This document shows, one piece after another, positions 51,009-60,106 of a stretch of DNA of 64,000 bases. The stretch covers positions 62,001 to 126,000 of the forward strand of contig NZ_OEQH01000004.1 of NCBI RefSeq assembly GCF_900240385.1. The letters are read 5' to 3'. Below the pieces are notes generated by a model, which saw only the letters and a program-made list of their open reading frames with translations, searched no databases and was not told the origin of the DNA. A program made the translations under genes and the position numbers. The DNA is from Clostridium minihomine (lineage in GTDB: Bacteria > Bacillota > Clostridia > Oscillospirales > Acutalibacteraceae). Each line of letters begins with the position of its first letter. Position 1 is the stretch's first letter.

Positions 51009-51528
51009 AGTAAGCACCTCCTAGAATATTCCCTGCTACAATATGCCGCAAAACGTTTTAAAATCCTGTGAGGCCAAAAATCATTCCAAAAAATTTTGGG
51101 AACCGCTTTAAAACCGTTTTTGCTTTTCCTGTCTGTTTTGATCAGACGATCTTTCCTGCCTTTTCGCATAGAAAAACTGATCCACCCCCATTCTTTTTCA
51201 GTTCCGATTTTTTGTAACACCTCCTTTGGTTCCAATGTCTCTTACGAGCTATGTATCTTTGCCCGGATTCCCGGGCGGACATGCTTATCTCTTTCAAAAA
51301 AACAACAGGAACCCTCTGAATTGCATCAAAAAATGCAAAACATTGGATTCCCTTTACGAGCAGAGCCGGAGGATATCCGGCCCCAATAAATAAAAATCAT
51401 GCATTAGCCCAACTGTTTTTTATTTACCAGTTTCCTTCTCTCAAAGCTCTTCTACCAAAGGATTGCCGATAAATATCAAACTGTCTGCACCTTAAAACCC
51501 GTTATCCGATTTATTTTCATTTAAAAGG
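51009..51528 (-). promoter_or_regulatory. Long structured 5' leader of the transporter operon
   Basis: If the promoter at 51529-51558 is used, the mRNA carries about 510 nt before the ATG. Within it: a G+C hairpin at 51369-51385 (GCCGGA/TCCGGC), another at 51264-51279 (GCCCGG/CCGGGC), and a long-range pairing of TCCAATGT (near 51341) with ACATTGGA (near 51236). A second AGGAGGTG (near 51219) precedes no good start. I could not match it to a known riboswitch family. Confidence 0.45.
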
Positions 51529-51558
51529 ATTATAATGGAATCTTTCACAATTTGTCAA
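51529..51558 (-). promoter_or_regulatory. Promoter of the transporter-DUF3870-ald operon
   Basis: On the minus strand TTGACA (51558-51553), 18-bp spacer, TATAAT (51534-51529): consensus hexamers. The region 51559-51985 upstream is very A+T-rich with no gene. Confidence 0.75.
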
Positions 51559-51985
51559 TCTATTTTTAAAATTTAATAGAAATATTTTAGAACGAAATAC
51601 AAATAAATACAAAATAAATCAAATATAATTTATTTTAAGTATTTTTTCATCTATTTCTTCTTTCGAAAAATAGTCTTCTTCATTTCTATGCAGCTCAAAA
51701 GAAATTTTGAACACAACAAAGAAAAAGAATTCAAAAATTTATAGTTCTTTTTAAAATTTCAAAAAAATATATAAAATTAGGCAAGTTTATTTTTTCAAGC
51801 TGCAAAAAGCCTTGCTATTAATTAAAATAAAGCCACGAATCATTCAGCCTGTATTATCGTGAAAAAAGAATGCAAAAACACAGGACCTTTTTTGAATATC
51901 TTACAAACAACAGCACCAACACCCAAGATTTTTAAACCACACTAAACCGCAAAGGATTTCATCTGAAAATTTTCCCCAGAAAAAT

Positions 51986-52013
51986 TTGCATTCTGCTTTC
52001 ATTGTGCTATACT
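51986..52013 (+). promoter_or_regulatory. Promoter of the AbrB-family gene
   Basis: TTGCAT (51986-51991), 16-bp spacer, TATACT (52008-52013). It predicts a leader of about 190 nt. Confidence 0.6.
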
Positions 52014-52206
52014 TATTGCCGCAGAAGCATATCCCATGAAGAAAAACTTTTGGCCTTTTCCACTGCAACATAGCATTCTTTTGAGCAACAAGCTGTTTCA
52101 GCTAAACGCTCTGATTTAATTTCTAAAAAGATGAATATCTTCTTGTACCGATTATACAGCGATTTTGAAAACACCACTTCATAATTTATAGCTGTGATAC
52201 CTCTCT

Positions 52207-53340
52207 ATGGCTGTGCAAGAAGCGAATTGGGGGAATGATTGGTTGTATTTGCTGCTTACCCATCTGGCAGGTGCTGCCGGTGGTTTCATCGGAAAGAAAA
52301 AGGGAATTCCTGCGGGCACCATGATCGGCGCCTTGTTCGCGGTAGCTCTGATGAATACAGTCGTAGGGCACGCAGTTCTATACCCACCTAATCTTCGGGT
52401 AGCCGTGCAAATCCTTTCGGGGCTGGTCATTGGCAGCCGCTTTTCCCGTTCTGATCTCAAGGAACTTCGCACCATGGGAAAACCGGTGCTGATTCTTTTG
52501 ACCTCGTTATTGGCGCTGAATATTGTGTTTGCATTTTTGATGGATCGATTCTCCGCTCTTTCTTTTATCACCTCTTTGTTCGCCTGTGCCCCTGGCGGCA
52601 TGTCCGATTTGGCCTTAGTCGCTGTGGATTTCGGGGCCAGCACTGATCAAGTGATGATTCTTCAATTATTTCGGTTTATTGTGGTTGTGGTGTTCTTCCC
52701 CAATCTGATTAAAAAATTGTATCTTTCCGATTTTCCCGGCTCCCGATCTGCTGCAGCTTTGCCAGAAAACCTGGCTGCACCAGATTCTCTATCGGTCTTA
52801 CCCTCCCAATCGGAGGCGCCATCCGCTGCCTCTTATCAAATAATCACTTGGAAAAGCGTCCGAAATTGCGTCTGTTCTTTTCTCGCTGCAACCATGGGCG
52901 CACTGTTCCTTCGTGCGCTTGGCGTGCCCGCCGGAGCCATCATCGGCGCCATTCTGGCAACTGTACTGTTAAATCTAACCGCCGATATGGTAACCTATCC
53001 ATCCTTTATAAAGGCAGCCTCCCGAATTTTGGCCGGCTGCTACATCGGCAGCCAAATCAGCCGGGAAACCTGGCTGACCATCGGCGGACTTCTCATTCCG
53101 ATGCTGATTATGATTATTGAAGTCATGGTGATGTCCTTTGCAACAGCGTACCTGATTCACCGGTTCACCGGCATGGACAAAGCAACCGCACTTTTCTGCT
53201 GTACCCCCGGCGGTATTGTCGAAATGGGCCTGATTGCCGAAGAACTGGGGCTGGATACGCCCAAAATTGTAATGATGCATTCCTTCCGCCTGATTACAGT
53301 CATCTGCCTGATGCCGTTTATGGCTCAATTGTTTGCCTAA
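52207..53340 (+). CDS. AbrB-family membrane transporter
   Basis: 377 residues. It consists of two homologous halves of about five helices each. Each has the family pattern, GIPAGTMIGALFAVALMN / GVPAGAIIGAILATVLLN, followed by ILSGLVIGSRFSR / ILAGCYIGSQISR, and FACAPGGMSDLALVA / FCCTPGGIVEMGLIA. The halves are joined by a hydrophilic Ser/Pro/Ala linker (about 180-215). Such proteins (annotated AbrB or 'ammonia monooxygenase' by old names) are putative transporters of unknown substrate. The ATG at 52207 has no ribosome site. A TTG at 52243 follows GGGGGA by 8 nt and may be the true start (365 residues). Confidence 0.88.
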   Translation: MAVQEANWGNDWLYLLLTHLAGAAGGFIGKKKGIPAGTMIGALFAVALMNTVVGHAVLYPPNLRVAVQILSGLVIGSRFSRSDLKELRTMGKPVLILLTSLLALNIVFAFLMDRFSALSFITSLFACAPGGMSDLALVAVDFGASTDQVMILQLFRFIVVVVFFPNLIKKLYLSDFPGSRSAAALPENLAAPDSLSVLPSQSEAPSAASYQIITWKSVRNCVCSFLAATMGALFLRALGVPAGAIIGAILATVLLNLTADMVTYPSFIKAASRILAGCYIGSQISRETWLTIGGLLIPMLIMIIEVMVMSFATAYLIHRFTGMDKATALFCCTPGGIVEMGLIAEELGLDTPKIVMMHSFRLITVICLMPFMAQLFA

Positions 53341-53466
53341 CATCTCCACTTTCTCCCAAAAACATAGTTCGTTCCCGAAAAATTCCACTGACACAAATTT
53401 TGCCCGGCCGTGTTGCCCACAGCCTCCAAAAGCATTTTGAAGAGGTCAGATAATTTTTTATTCATA

Positions 53467-53519
53467 AAAACCCAGTTTTTCGCCTTTCAAAAAGAAGGGT
53501 GAAAGCTGGGTTTCTTTTT
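53467..53519. terminator. Terminator between AbrB and citG genes
   Basis: AAAACCCAG (53467-53475) pairs with CTGGGTTT (53506-53513), plus an inner imperfect stem, ending in CTTTTTG. A-rich on the other side, so it may serve both strands. Confidence 0.8.
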
Positions 53520-53548
53520 GATCAATCAAAAATATTTTAGCATATCTT

Positions 53549-54481
53549 TCAATCAAACTCGCCAAAATACTCTGGCAGCTCCTTTTGCAAAAACCAAATC
53601 ATCAGTGTAATGGAAAGCATATCCGCCGCGCCCCCCGGGCTAATATTCAAACGGATAAACTCTTTGTCCATTTCCTCTGCCTGATGCAAAACCTCTTGTG
53701 GCGACAAGCTGTCATCTTGCAGAATTTCACACAATTTTTTTTGAATTTGCATCTGGGTTTCTAAACTGGAGCGGCTAATCAGGTTGGTATCTTCCAAATG
53801 GGCCATGATATGAAATAAAGCGTAAACACCGGCAGAGTTGATATCCCAGCCCTTTTTCATTGCCCGGCAAAATGCCGGGAATCCATGTAGCCGCACCGAA
53901 GGAAACTCCCGAAACACTTCACCCCGAACGCCCTCAATTTTATATTTCTGATACAGCCGCTCCCCGTTGGTAGCGGCTGTTTTTTCCCTTTCCTCTGCCG
54001 GGCGTGCCTGTCCTGCAATTTCCCCGCATACTCTTAACAATTCCGCAATGGAAACCCGCCGCGTCTTCCCATACAAATGTCCGGCGGCAGCACAAAGAAT
54101 CCCCATAGAAAAAACAATTCCTTTGTGGGTATTTACTTCGCCGGTTGCACGAAACATTTCTTGTTCCGCCAAAACACCAAAGCGCTGTAAATAGGGCAGC
54201 AGATGTTCCGGTGAAACTCTTTGCAGCCGAATTCCTTGCTCTGTAATCTCGCGAAAATAGCCAGACAGCGCACAAGCGCTGTCCAAAAAAGTGTATATGT
54301 CCATATCTTGATGGGCACCGTTATTTAGTCGATCCACTAATCCGGGCTTTGGCGCAATGCACACTTCATACAAAAGAGCCTTCACTGCAATCTGAGAAAT
54401 CCGACTGCAATATTCCTGCCGGGCAGTCTGCAGGCTTCTGGATTTTTTTCTCCGCCCTTCTGGGCGGCTGTGCCGAATCAT
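53549..54481 (-). CDS. citG: Triphosphoribosyl-dephospho-CoA synthase
   Basis: 310 residues. It makes 2'-(5''-triphosphoribosyl)-3'-dephospho-CoA from ATP and dephospho-CoA, the precursor of the citrate lyase prosthetic group. Family signatures are ALLYEVCIAPKPGLVDRLNNGAHQDMD (about 35-60), TGEVNTHKGIVFSMG, the RGEVFREFPSVR region, and DTNLISRSS. The N-terminal ~20 residues are basic and variable. The start overlaps the GntR stop (ATGA), so it is the second gene of the regulator operon, divergent from the rest of the cit genes. CitX then attaches the group to CitD. Confidence 0.93.
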   Translation of the reverse strand: MIRHSRPEGRRKKSRSLQTARQEYCSRISQIAVKALLYEVCIAPKPGLVDRLNNGAHQDMDIYTFLDSACALSGYFREITEQGIRLQRVSPEHLLPYLQRFGVLAEQEMFRATGEVNTHKGIVFSMGILCAAAGHLYGKTRRVSIAELLRVCGEIAGQARPAEEREKTAATNGERLYQKYKIEGVRGEVFREFPSVRLHGFPAFCRAMKKGWDINSAGVYALFHIMAHLEDTNLISRSSLETQMQIQKKLCEILQDDSLSPQEVLHQAEEMDKEFIRLNISPGGAADMLSITLMIWFLQKELPEYFGEFD

Positions 54482-55212
54482 TCCATCCTCCGGTACAAAT
54501 CTTTCAAATCCGCTTTCATGTTATCCTGTGAACGAATGATTTCTTTCAGCACAAACTGCTTTGAAAGATCAATATGCTCTGCCACCATCAGAGAAATTAA
54601 TTCTTTATCCTTAATCTGCATGCCCCGATAAATAATCCCGTGCTCTTTCAAAGCACGGCTACGCCGATCATCGTCATATAAAGAGATGTTCCGAAAACGA
54701 ACAACATACTCCTGCATTTTACTGACCACTGCTTCCAATCTTTGCATACGGGAAAAACGGTATATCATGGAATTAAATTCGGAAAAATACTTAATAACCT
54801 GTTGAACTTCACCCTGTTCGTTGGCAATCTCTGTCTTTTTTAAAAGTTCCTGCATTTCCAGGTGATTTTCCTCAGTCATTCGCTCCATCGCCGCAATGGT
54901 GGCCATGGTTTCCAGAGCCGTACGGATTTGATAGATCTCTTCTGCATCCTCCACCGTAACCCGCTTGACGACCACGCCGTATTTGGGGATATACTCCACC
55001 AAATCTTCTTCGGTCAGCCGTTTGATGGCATTGCGAATCGGCGTTCTGCTAATGTTCATATAATCAGAATACACCTTTTCATTCAGGCGTTCGCCCACCG
55101 GAATAACGCCTTGAATAATGGCTTTGCGAAGGCCCTCGTATACAATGTCATTCAAAGGCCTGTTTTGAGAAAGATTAATAATTTGAACCAGCCGGCCTAA
55201 ATACTCATGCAC
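54478..55212 (-). CDS. GntR-family regulator, FCD subfamily, probable regulator of the citrate cluster
   Basis: 244 residues from the GTG at 55212 (GGCGGTGG upstream). An in-frame ATG at 55257 lies inside the promoter and is ruled out. Winged helix about 15-80: IQGVIPVGERLNEKVYSDYMNISRTPIRNAIKRL, with recognition helix SRTPIRNAI. The FCD domain (about 95-225) has the acidic/His ligand pattern (EIYQIRTALETMA, FNSMIYRFS). FCD proteins sense carboxylates, so citrate or a product is a reasonable effector. Its start faces the citC start across ~280 bp, so it likely controls both directions. In enterobacteria CitAB does this job. Confidence 0.88.
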   Translation of the reverse strand: MHEYLGRLVQIINLSQNRPLNDIVYEGLRKAIIQGVIPVGERLNEKVYSDYMNISRTPIRNAIKRLTEEDLVEYIPKYGVVVKRVTVEDAEEIYQIRTALETMATIAAMERMTEENHLEMQELLKKTEIANEQGEVQQVIKYFSEFNSMIYRFSRMQRLEAVVSKMQEYVVRFRNISLYDDDRRSRALKEHGIIYRGMQIKDKELISLMVAEHIDLSKQFVLKEIIRSQDNMKADLKDLYRRME

Positions 55213-55237
55213 GAAACCACCGCCTTCTATTTTCCCT

Positions 55238-55267
55238 ATTATAATGGCAAACTCCATTATTTGTCAA
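55238..55267 (-). promoter_or_regulatory. Promoter of the GntR-citG operon
   Basis: On the minus strand TTGACA (55267-55262), 18-bp spacer, TATAAT (55243-55238). The hexamers are consensus, and the transcript would start about 20 nt ahead of the GTG. In the same region TATAAT at 55356-55361 on the plus strand may be the -10 of the citC operon, but its -35 is poor, as expected for a regulated promoter. Confidence 0.8.
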
Positions 55268-55489
55268 TTGCAATTCAGAAGTGTAAATCGTGCAAAAAAA
55301 CAGCAAAAAAACAGTAAACACAGCAAAAGCACACCTCAATACGCAAGATTCAATGTATAATGTGCATATAGACATACGATAGAAAACACGAAAACTAGTG
55401 ATGATTCAGCGGATATGGAAAAAACATCCCATTAACATGGGCACTGTTTTTCGATGTCCGCATCTGTTTTTAGAACAGGAGCGGTAACC

Positions 55490-56515
55490 ATGGAATATGA
55501 AATCAGACAGCTATGGATCCATCAGGACTCCCGTCAAAAAGAGCTTTGGCAAAGTCTTCTGCGCAGCTGCGGAATTCGTCCGGAACAAAGCATTTCTTAC
55601 TGTGCTGGTCTGTATCAGCAAAACCAGCTGGTGGCAACCGGGTCGCTGTATCAAAATATTATCAAATGCGTAGCAGTTCAGGAAGAACATCAAGGGGGAA
55701 AAGCCGTCAGTATTTTGCTTTCCCATCTGCTCAGCACAGTAGTCGGCAACGGATATTCTTCCTGTTATGTGTACACCAAGCCCCAGTCATCCCGCTCCTT
55801 TCAGGAACTTGGCTTTCGGGAACTGGCCCGAGTAGAAAATCAGCTGGTTTTTCTGGAAAAAGCGATTCACGGTTTCCCCGAATACCTGAAAGATCTTCAA
55901 AAACAGCGGATTCCCGGTCAGGCCGCCGGAATTGTGATGAATGCCAATCCTTTTACTCTTGGGCATCAACATCTGATTGAATACGCCGCAAAAGAAAACG
56001 AAGCCCTCCATGTTTTTGTACTTTCCGAAGAATTGTCTGCCTTTCCGGCCGATATCCGCTTAGAATTGGTTCGGCAAGGGGTTCATCACCTTCCAAATGT
56101 AAAAGTTCACCCCACCGGGGACTACATGGTTTCATCCAAGACCTTTCCGTCTTACTTTTTAAAAGAAGATTCACAGGTCGCAAAAATTCAAGCCAGTCTG
56201 GATGCTGTTATCTTCCGGGATCATATTGCTCCCGCTGTGGGAATAACACGAAGATATGTTGGCGAAGAACCGCTTTCTGAAGTAACCCGAATTTACAATG
56301 AATCGATGAAAGAAATCTTTGAAGGATCCATTGACTTTATCATCATTCCCCGGCTGGAGCAAGGCGGAATCGTCATCAGCGCATCTCGGGTTCGGGCGCT
56401 TTTGGCCGCCGGTAAAACAGAAGAAACCAAACCTCTTTTGCCAAAAACAACTTTCGCTTATCTGACTTCGCCAGAAGGAAAAGCGCTTATTCAAAAATTG
56501 AAACAGGAGGGATAG
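55490..56515 (+). CDS. citC: [Citrate (pro-3S)-lyase] ligase
   Basis: 341 residues from the ATG at 55490 (CAGGAGCGGTAACC upstream). It activates citrate lyase by acetylating the prosthetic group with acetate and ATP. The N-terminal GNAT-like domain (about 1-130) is followed by a nucleotidyltransferase domain with IVMNANPFTLGHQHLIEYAA (the HxGH motif region) and IIPRLEQGGIVISASRVRAL. Normal length. First gene of the citCDEFX set, with 2- to 4-nt gaps or overlaps to its neighbours. Confidence 0.96.
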   Translation: MEYEIRQLWIHQDSRQKELWQSLLRSCGIRPEQSISYCAGLYQQNQLVATGSLYQNIIKCVAVQEEHQGGKAVSILLSHLLSTVVGNGYSSCYVYTKPQSSRSFQELGFRELARVENQLVFLEKAIHGFPEYLKDLQKQRIPGQAAGIVMNANPFTLGHQHLIEYAAKENEALHVFVLSEELSAFPADIRLELVRQGVHHLPNVKVHPTGDYMVSSKTFPSYFLKEDSQVAKIQASLDAVIFRDHIAPAVGITRRYVGEEPLSEVTRIYNESMKEIFEGSIDFIIIPRLEQGGIVISASRVRALLAAGKTEETKPLLPKTTFAYLTSPEGKALIQKLKQEG

Positions 56516-56517
56516 CA

Positions 56518-56838
56518 ATGTCGATGTACGAAATGAAAACCCCTGCCATCGCCGGCACTTTGGAATCTTCGGATATTCAAATCATGATTGATGCAGGTGA
56601 CAGTGAAGGAATTGAAATCAACCTGACCAGCAGTGTGGAACATCAGTATGGCCGTCAAATCCGTCAAACCATTGAAACCACACTTCATAACATGGGAATT
56701 ACAAAAGCAAAGCTTACCGTGGTGGATAAAGGCGCACTGGACTGCACCATCATCGCAAGAACCATCGCAGTAGTTCACCGCTCGTGCGGAATTACCAAAC
56801 AGTATGATTGGGAGGCGATTGATTCATGGAACGTTTGA
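56518..56838 (+). CDS. citD: Citrate lyase acyl carrier protein (gamma subunit)
   Basis: 106 residues. PAIAGTLESSDIQIMI carries the attachment serine (the first Ser after Glu, S17), where CitX places the phosphoribosyl-dephospho-CoA group. The rest, with INLTSSVEHQYGRQIRQTI and DKGALDCTIIARTIAV, is typical. Its end overlaps citE by 13 nt. Confidence 0.96.
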   Translation: MSMYEMKTPAIAGTLESSDIQIMIDAGDSEGIEINLTSSVEHQYGRQIRQTIETTLHNMGITKAKLTVVDKGALDCTIIARTIAVVHRSCGITKQYDWEAIDSWNV

Positions 56839-57728
56839 GAAGAACCATGATGTTCCTGCCGGCCAGCAACCCCGGTATGCTGCGGGATGCCATTCTGTAC
56901 GGCGCCGACTCCATCATGTTTGATTTAGAAGATTCCATCTCCATTGAAGAGAAAGATACTTCCCGTTTCTTAGTATTTCAGGCTGTAAAAACTTTGGATT
57001 TTTCTTCTACCGAAACCGTCGTACGCATCAATTCTTTGGATTCCGGAGGAATTGATGACGTACACGCCATGGTGCGGGCAGGAATCAACGTAATTCGACT
57101 TCCAAAAACCACCAGTGCCCAAGATGTTCTGGACACCGAAGAGGTTATTTTAGAAGCCGAAAAAGCCTGCGGACGCGAAACGGGTTCCACCCGCATGATG
57201 GCGGCTATTGAAGATCCCCGGGGCGTTCTGAACGCACTTTCGATTGCACAATCCAGCCCCCGGCTCATTGGCATTGCTTTGGGTGCTGAAGACTATGTGA
57301 CTGCCATGAAAACCAGAAGATACCCGGAACGGGGCAGCCAAGAAATTTTCTTCGCCCGATCCATGATAGTCCATGCGGCGCGGGCCGTCGGAATTGCTGC
57401 GCTCGACACCGTTTTCTCCAATATTAACGATTCAGAAACTCTTCGCCGTGAAACGGAATTGATTCGCCAACTGGGGTTTGACGGAAAATCCGTCATTCAT
57501 CCCCGACAGATCCCTGTGGTGAATTCCGTCTTTACCCCAAGCCAGACAGAAATTGAAAAGGCTTTGGATATCATTCGAGCAATTGAACAGGCCAATTCCA
57601 AAGGCTCCGGAGTTATTGCCCTCAACGGCAAAATGATTGATAAGCCCATTGTCGAACGCGCAGAACGCGTTTTGGCGCTGGCAAAAGCCGCCGGCGTTTA
57701 CACTGGGCAGGAAGAACAGGAGGGTTAA
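56826..57728 (+). CDS. citE: Citrate lyase beta subunit (citryl-ACP lyase)
   Basis: 300 residues. It splits citryl-ACP to acetyl-ACP and oxaloacetate. TIM barrel of the HpcH/HpaI type: RRTMMFLPASNPGMLRDA, ADSIMFDLEDSIS (Mg and substrate residues), RINSLDSGGIDDV, AIEDPRGVLNA, and GFDGKSVIHPRQIPVVN. Standard length and all motifs present. Confidence 0.96.
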   Translation: MERLRRTMMFLPASNPGMLRDAILYGADSIMFDLEDSISIEEKDTSRFLVFQAVKTLDFSSTETVVRINSLDSGGIDDVHAMVRAGINVIRLPKTTSAQDVLDTEEVILEAEKACGRETGSTRMMAAIEDPRGVLNALSIAQSSPRLIGIALGAEDYVTAMKTRRYPERGSQEIFFARSMIVHAARAVGIAALDTVFSNINDSETLRRETELIRQLGFDGKSVIHPRQIPVVNSVFTPSQTEIEKALDIIRAIEQANSKGSGVIALNGKMIDKPIVERAERVLALAKAAGVYTGQEEQEG

Positions 57729-57732
57729 CGCA

Positions 57733-59283
57733 ATGGCAGATTCTACGGTAAAAAATGCAGTAGGCCGTGAAATTCCCAAAGAATACGCGGAACAATACGG
57801 CGTGTTTCAGGGGCAATTCGCCCGAAAAGAACCCTATCAAAGGGCATCCGGCAAAGCCGCTCCCATATTCCCCGGTGAAACCAAATTGGTGGGCTCCCTG
57901 CGGGAGGCGATTGAAAAATCCGGCCTTCAGGACGGCATGACTATTTCGTTTCATCATCATTTTCGAGAAGGGGATTATGTTTTAAATATGGTATTGGCGG
58001 AAATCGCCGCCATGGGTATTAAAAATTTAAAGCTGGCCGCCAGCTCCATTTCCAATATTCACGAGCCGCTGATTGAGCAAATCAAAAATGGTGTTATCAC
58101 CGAAATCACCAGCAGCGGCCTGCGCGACAAGGTGGGGCAGGCAATTTCCGAAGGGATTCTGGAAAAACCCGTGGTTATCCGCTCCCACGGCGGTCGTGCC
58201 AGAGCCATTGAATCCGGCCAGATTCACATTGATGTGGCATTTTTGGGGGCCTCCAGCTCCGATGCATACGGAAATGCCAACGGTTCCAAAGGAACCGCTG
58301 CCTGCGGATCTCTTGGCTATGCCAAAGTGGATGCAGAATACGCCGACAAAGTGATCATTATCACCGATCATCTCACCGGCTACCCCAATACCCCCATCAG
58401 CATCCCGCAGAATCTGGTAGATTACGTAGTGAAAGTGGATGCCATCGGAAATCCCGACGGCATTGCAAAAGGCGCAACCCGTTTTACTTCCAACCCCAAA
58501 GAACTTTTAATTGCACAGAACGCCTGTAAGGTGATCACCGCCTCCCCTTATTTTAAAGAAGGCTTTTCTTTTCAGGCCGGTTCCGGCGGCTCCACTTTGG
58601 CATTGGCGCGTTTTTTGGCGGATGAAATGCGTGAAAAACAAATCAAAGCCGGATTCGTTCTGGGCGGCATCACCAGCAACATGGTGGATTTGTTGGAAGA
58701 AGGCTTGATTGAAAAGATTCTGGACACCCAAAGCTTTGACAAGGGAGCAGCTGCTTCCATTGCCCGAAACGAAAACCATTATGAAATTTCGGCTTCCTTC
58801 TATGCAAACCCCGGCAATAAAGGCCCGGCAGTTAACCTGTTGGATGTGGTTGTGCTTTCCGCTCTGGAAATAGATACCGACTTTAACGTCAATGTAATGA
58901 CCGGTTCCGATGGTGTTATCCGCGGTGCGTCCGGAGGTCACTGCGACACCGCAGCCGGTTCCAAACTCAGCCTGATTCTCTGCCCGCTTCTGCGCGGGAG
59001 AATCCCCACCATTGTCGAAAAGGTCAACACTGTGATTACCCCGGGAGAAGGCATTGACGTAGTCGTAACTGAAATTGGAATTGCCGTCAACCCCCGGCGG
59101 CAAGATCTGTGCCAAGCCATGAAGCACTCCGGTGTGCCGATATACAGCATACAAGATCTTCAGAAAAAAGCCTATGCAATGGCCGGCACGCCAGATCCCA
59201 TTCAGTACGAAGATCGAATTGTTGCTCTGATTGAATACCGGGACGGCAGCCTTATTGACGCGGTTCGACAGGTAAAACGCTGA
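57733..59283 (+). CDS. citF: Citrate lyase alpha subunit (citrate:ACP transferase)
   Basis: 516 residues from the ATG at 57733 (GGAGGGTTAACGC upstream; a longer frame overlaps citE and lacks a site). It swaps acetyl for citryl on the ACP. Typical parts are the start NAVGREIPKEYAEQYG, the SFHHHFREGDYVLNMV stretch, SHGGRARAIESGQIHIDVAF, GSGGSTLALARFL, and the C-terminal NPRRQDLC. Full length. Confidence 0.97.
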   Translation: MADSTVKNAVGREIPKEYAEQYGVFQGQFARKEPYQRASGKAAPIFPGETKLVGSLREAIEKSGLQDGMTISFHHHFREGDYVLNMVLAEIAAMGIKNLKLAASSISNIHEPLIEQIKNGVITEITSSGLRDKVGQAISEGILEKPVVIRSHGGRARAIESGQIHIDVAFLGASSSDAYGNANGSKGTAACGSLGYAKVDAEYADKVIIITDHLTGYPNTPISIPQNLVDYVVKVDAIGNPDGIAKGATRFTSNPKELLIAQNACKVITASPYFKEGFSFQAGSGGSTLALARFLADEMREKQIKAGFVLGGITSNMVDLLEEGLIEKILDTQSFDKGAAASIARNENHYEISASFYANPGNKGPAVNLLDVVVLSALEIDTDFNVNVMTGSDGVIRGASGGHCDTAAGSKLSLILCPLLRGRIPTIVEKVNTVITPGEGIDVVVTEIGIAVNPRRQDLCQAMKHSGVPIYSIQDLQKKAYAMAGTPDPIQYEDRIVALIEYRDGSLIDAVRQVKR

Positions 59284-59284
59284 A

Positions 59285-59878
59285 ATGAACGCAAAAAATC
59301 TATTTTTAGACGGAACCAAACCGGAACTGGAAGAAGTTCTGGAAAATCGGGAACGCCGGGTATCTTTCGTTCAGGAATTACTCCGGCGTTATCCCCAAGA
59401 TGCGGTAATTTCGCTGAAATGCAACATTCCAGGCCCCATTAAAAACAATGAAGGAATCCAGCTGTTGTTCGATTATGGAAGAATCAAATTGCTTCAAATA
59501 CTAGCCGAGAACCGGTGGAATATCGAATATGAAAAGTGTTTGAAACTCCCCACCGGCCCGGAAGGTTTTTGGGTGATCCCGAAAGAATCCCTTTTGGTAA
59601 AGCAGAAGATGATCGAATTTGAGGAACAAAGGCTGGGAAGATTGTTCGACGCCGATGTGCTGGATCAAAAAGAAGGAATGATCCGAAGCCGCAGCAGAGT
59701 GGAATTAGGGTATCCGCCCAGGCGCTGCCTGATCTGCGACAACGATGCCAAAATCTGCGCCAGCAGACGGCTTCACCCGGTTTCAACACTCCAAAAACAG
59801 CTGATTCAACTTCTGGAAGAAAACATGGCAGAATTAGAAGCCGTCCATCTCCAAAAAAAACAGCAGTGTCAGCAATAA
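59285..59878 (+). CDS. citX: Apo-citrate lyase phosphoribosyl-dephospho-CoA transferase
   Basis: 197 residues, starting one nt after the citF stop. It transfers the prosthetic group made by CitG to CitD. Signatures: GTKPELEEVLENRERRVSFVQELL, SLKCNIPGPIKN, GRLFDADVLD (family: G.LWD.DV), and PPRRCLICDNDAKICASRR. Separate citX and citG genes, rather than a CitXG fusion. The C-terminal ~20 residues are Gln/Lys-rich and variable. Confidence 0.95.
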   Translation: MNAKNLFLDGTKPELEEVLENRERRVSFVQELLRRYPQDAVISLKCNIPGPIKNNEGIQLLFDYGRIKLLQILAENRWNIEYEKCLKLPTGPEGFWVIPKESLLVKQKMIEFEEQRLGRLFDADVLDQKEGMIRSRSRVELGYPPRRCLICDNDAKICASRRLHPVSTLQKQLIQLLEENMAELEAVHLQKKQQCQQ

Positions 59879-60106
59879 AATCCCCTGCTGTTCTTCCCTC
59901 TGTTTCTGCCTGTTTCCGGCCATGCAGGATATGAATTTCCTACATAGCCTTGCGGTATCCCAAACGGTCTTTTTGATCGTACGCTTCTCTTATTCGCTAA
60001 AAAGCTCCATGCGCAGTCAGGCAGATTTTCAAACCGCGCCTGGATACGGCTTGGCCGCGAAACAGAGGAAGCAATTTCTCACCCTATTTTTGAGGAGGAT
60101 GTGCTT

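Noticed and set aside
50999-51235. Minus-strand frame in the transporter leader (78 codons, starting after ACATTGG)
   Set aside because: No ribosome site at its start (the AGGAGGTG lies inside it), Lys/Arg/Trp-rich composition, and it overlaps the real transporter start.
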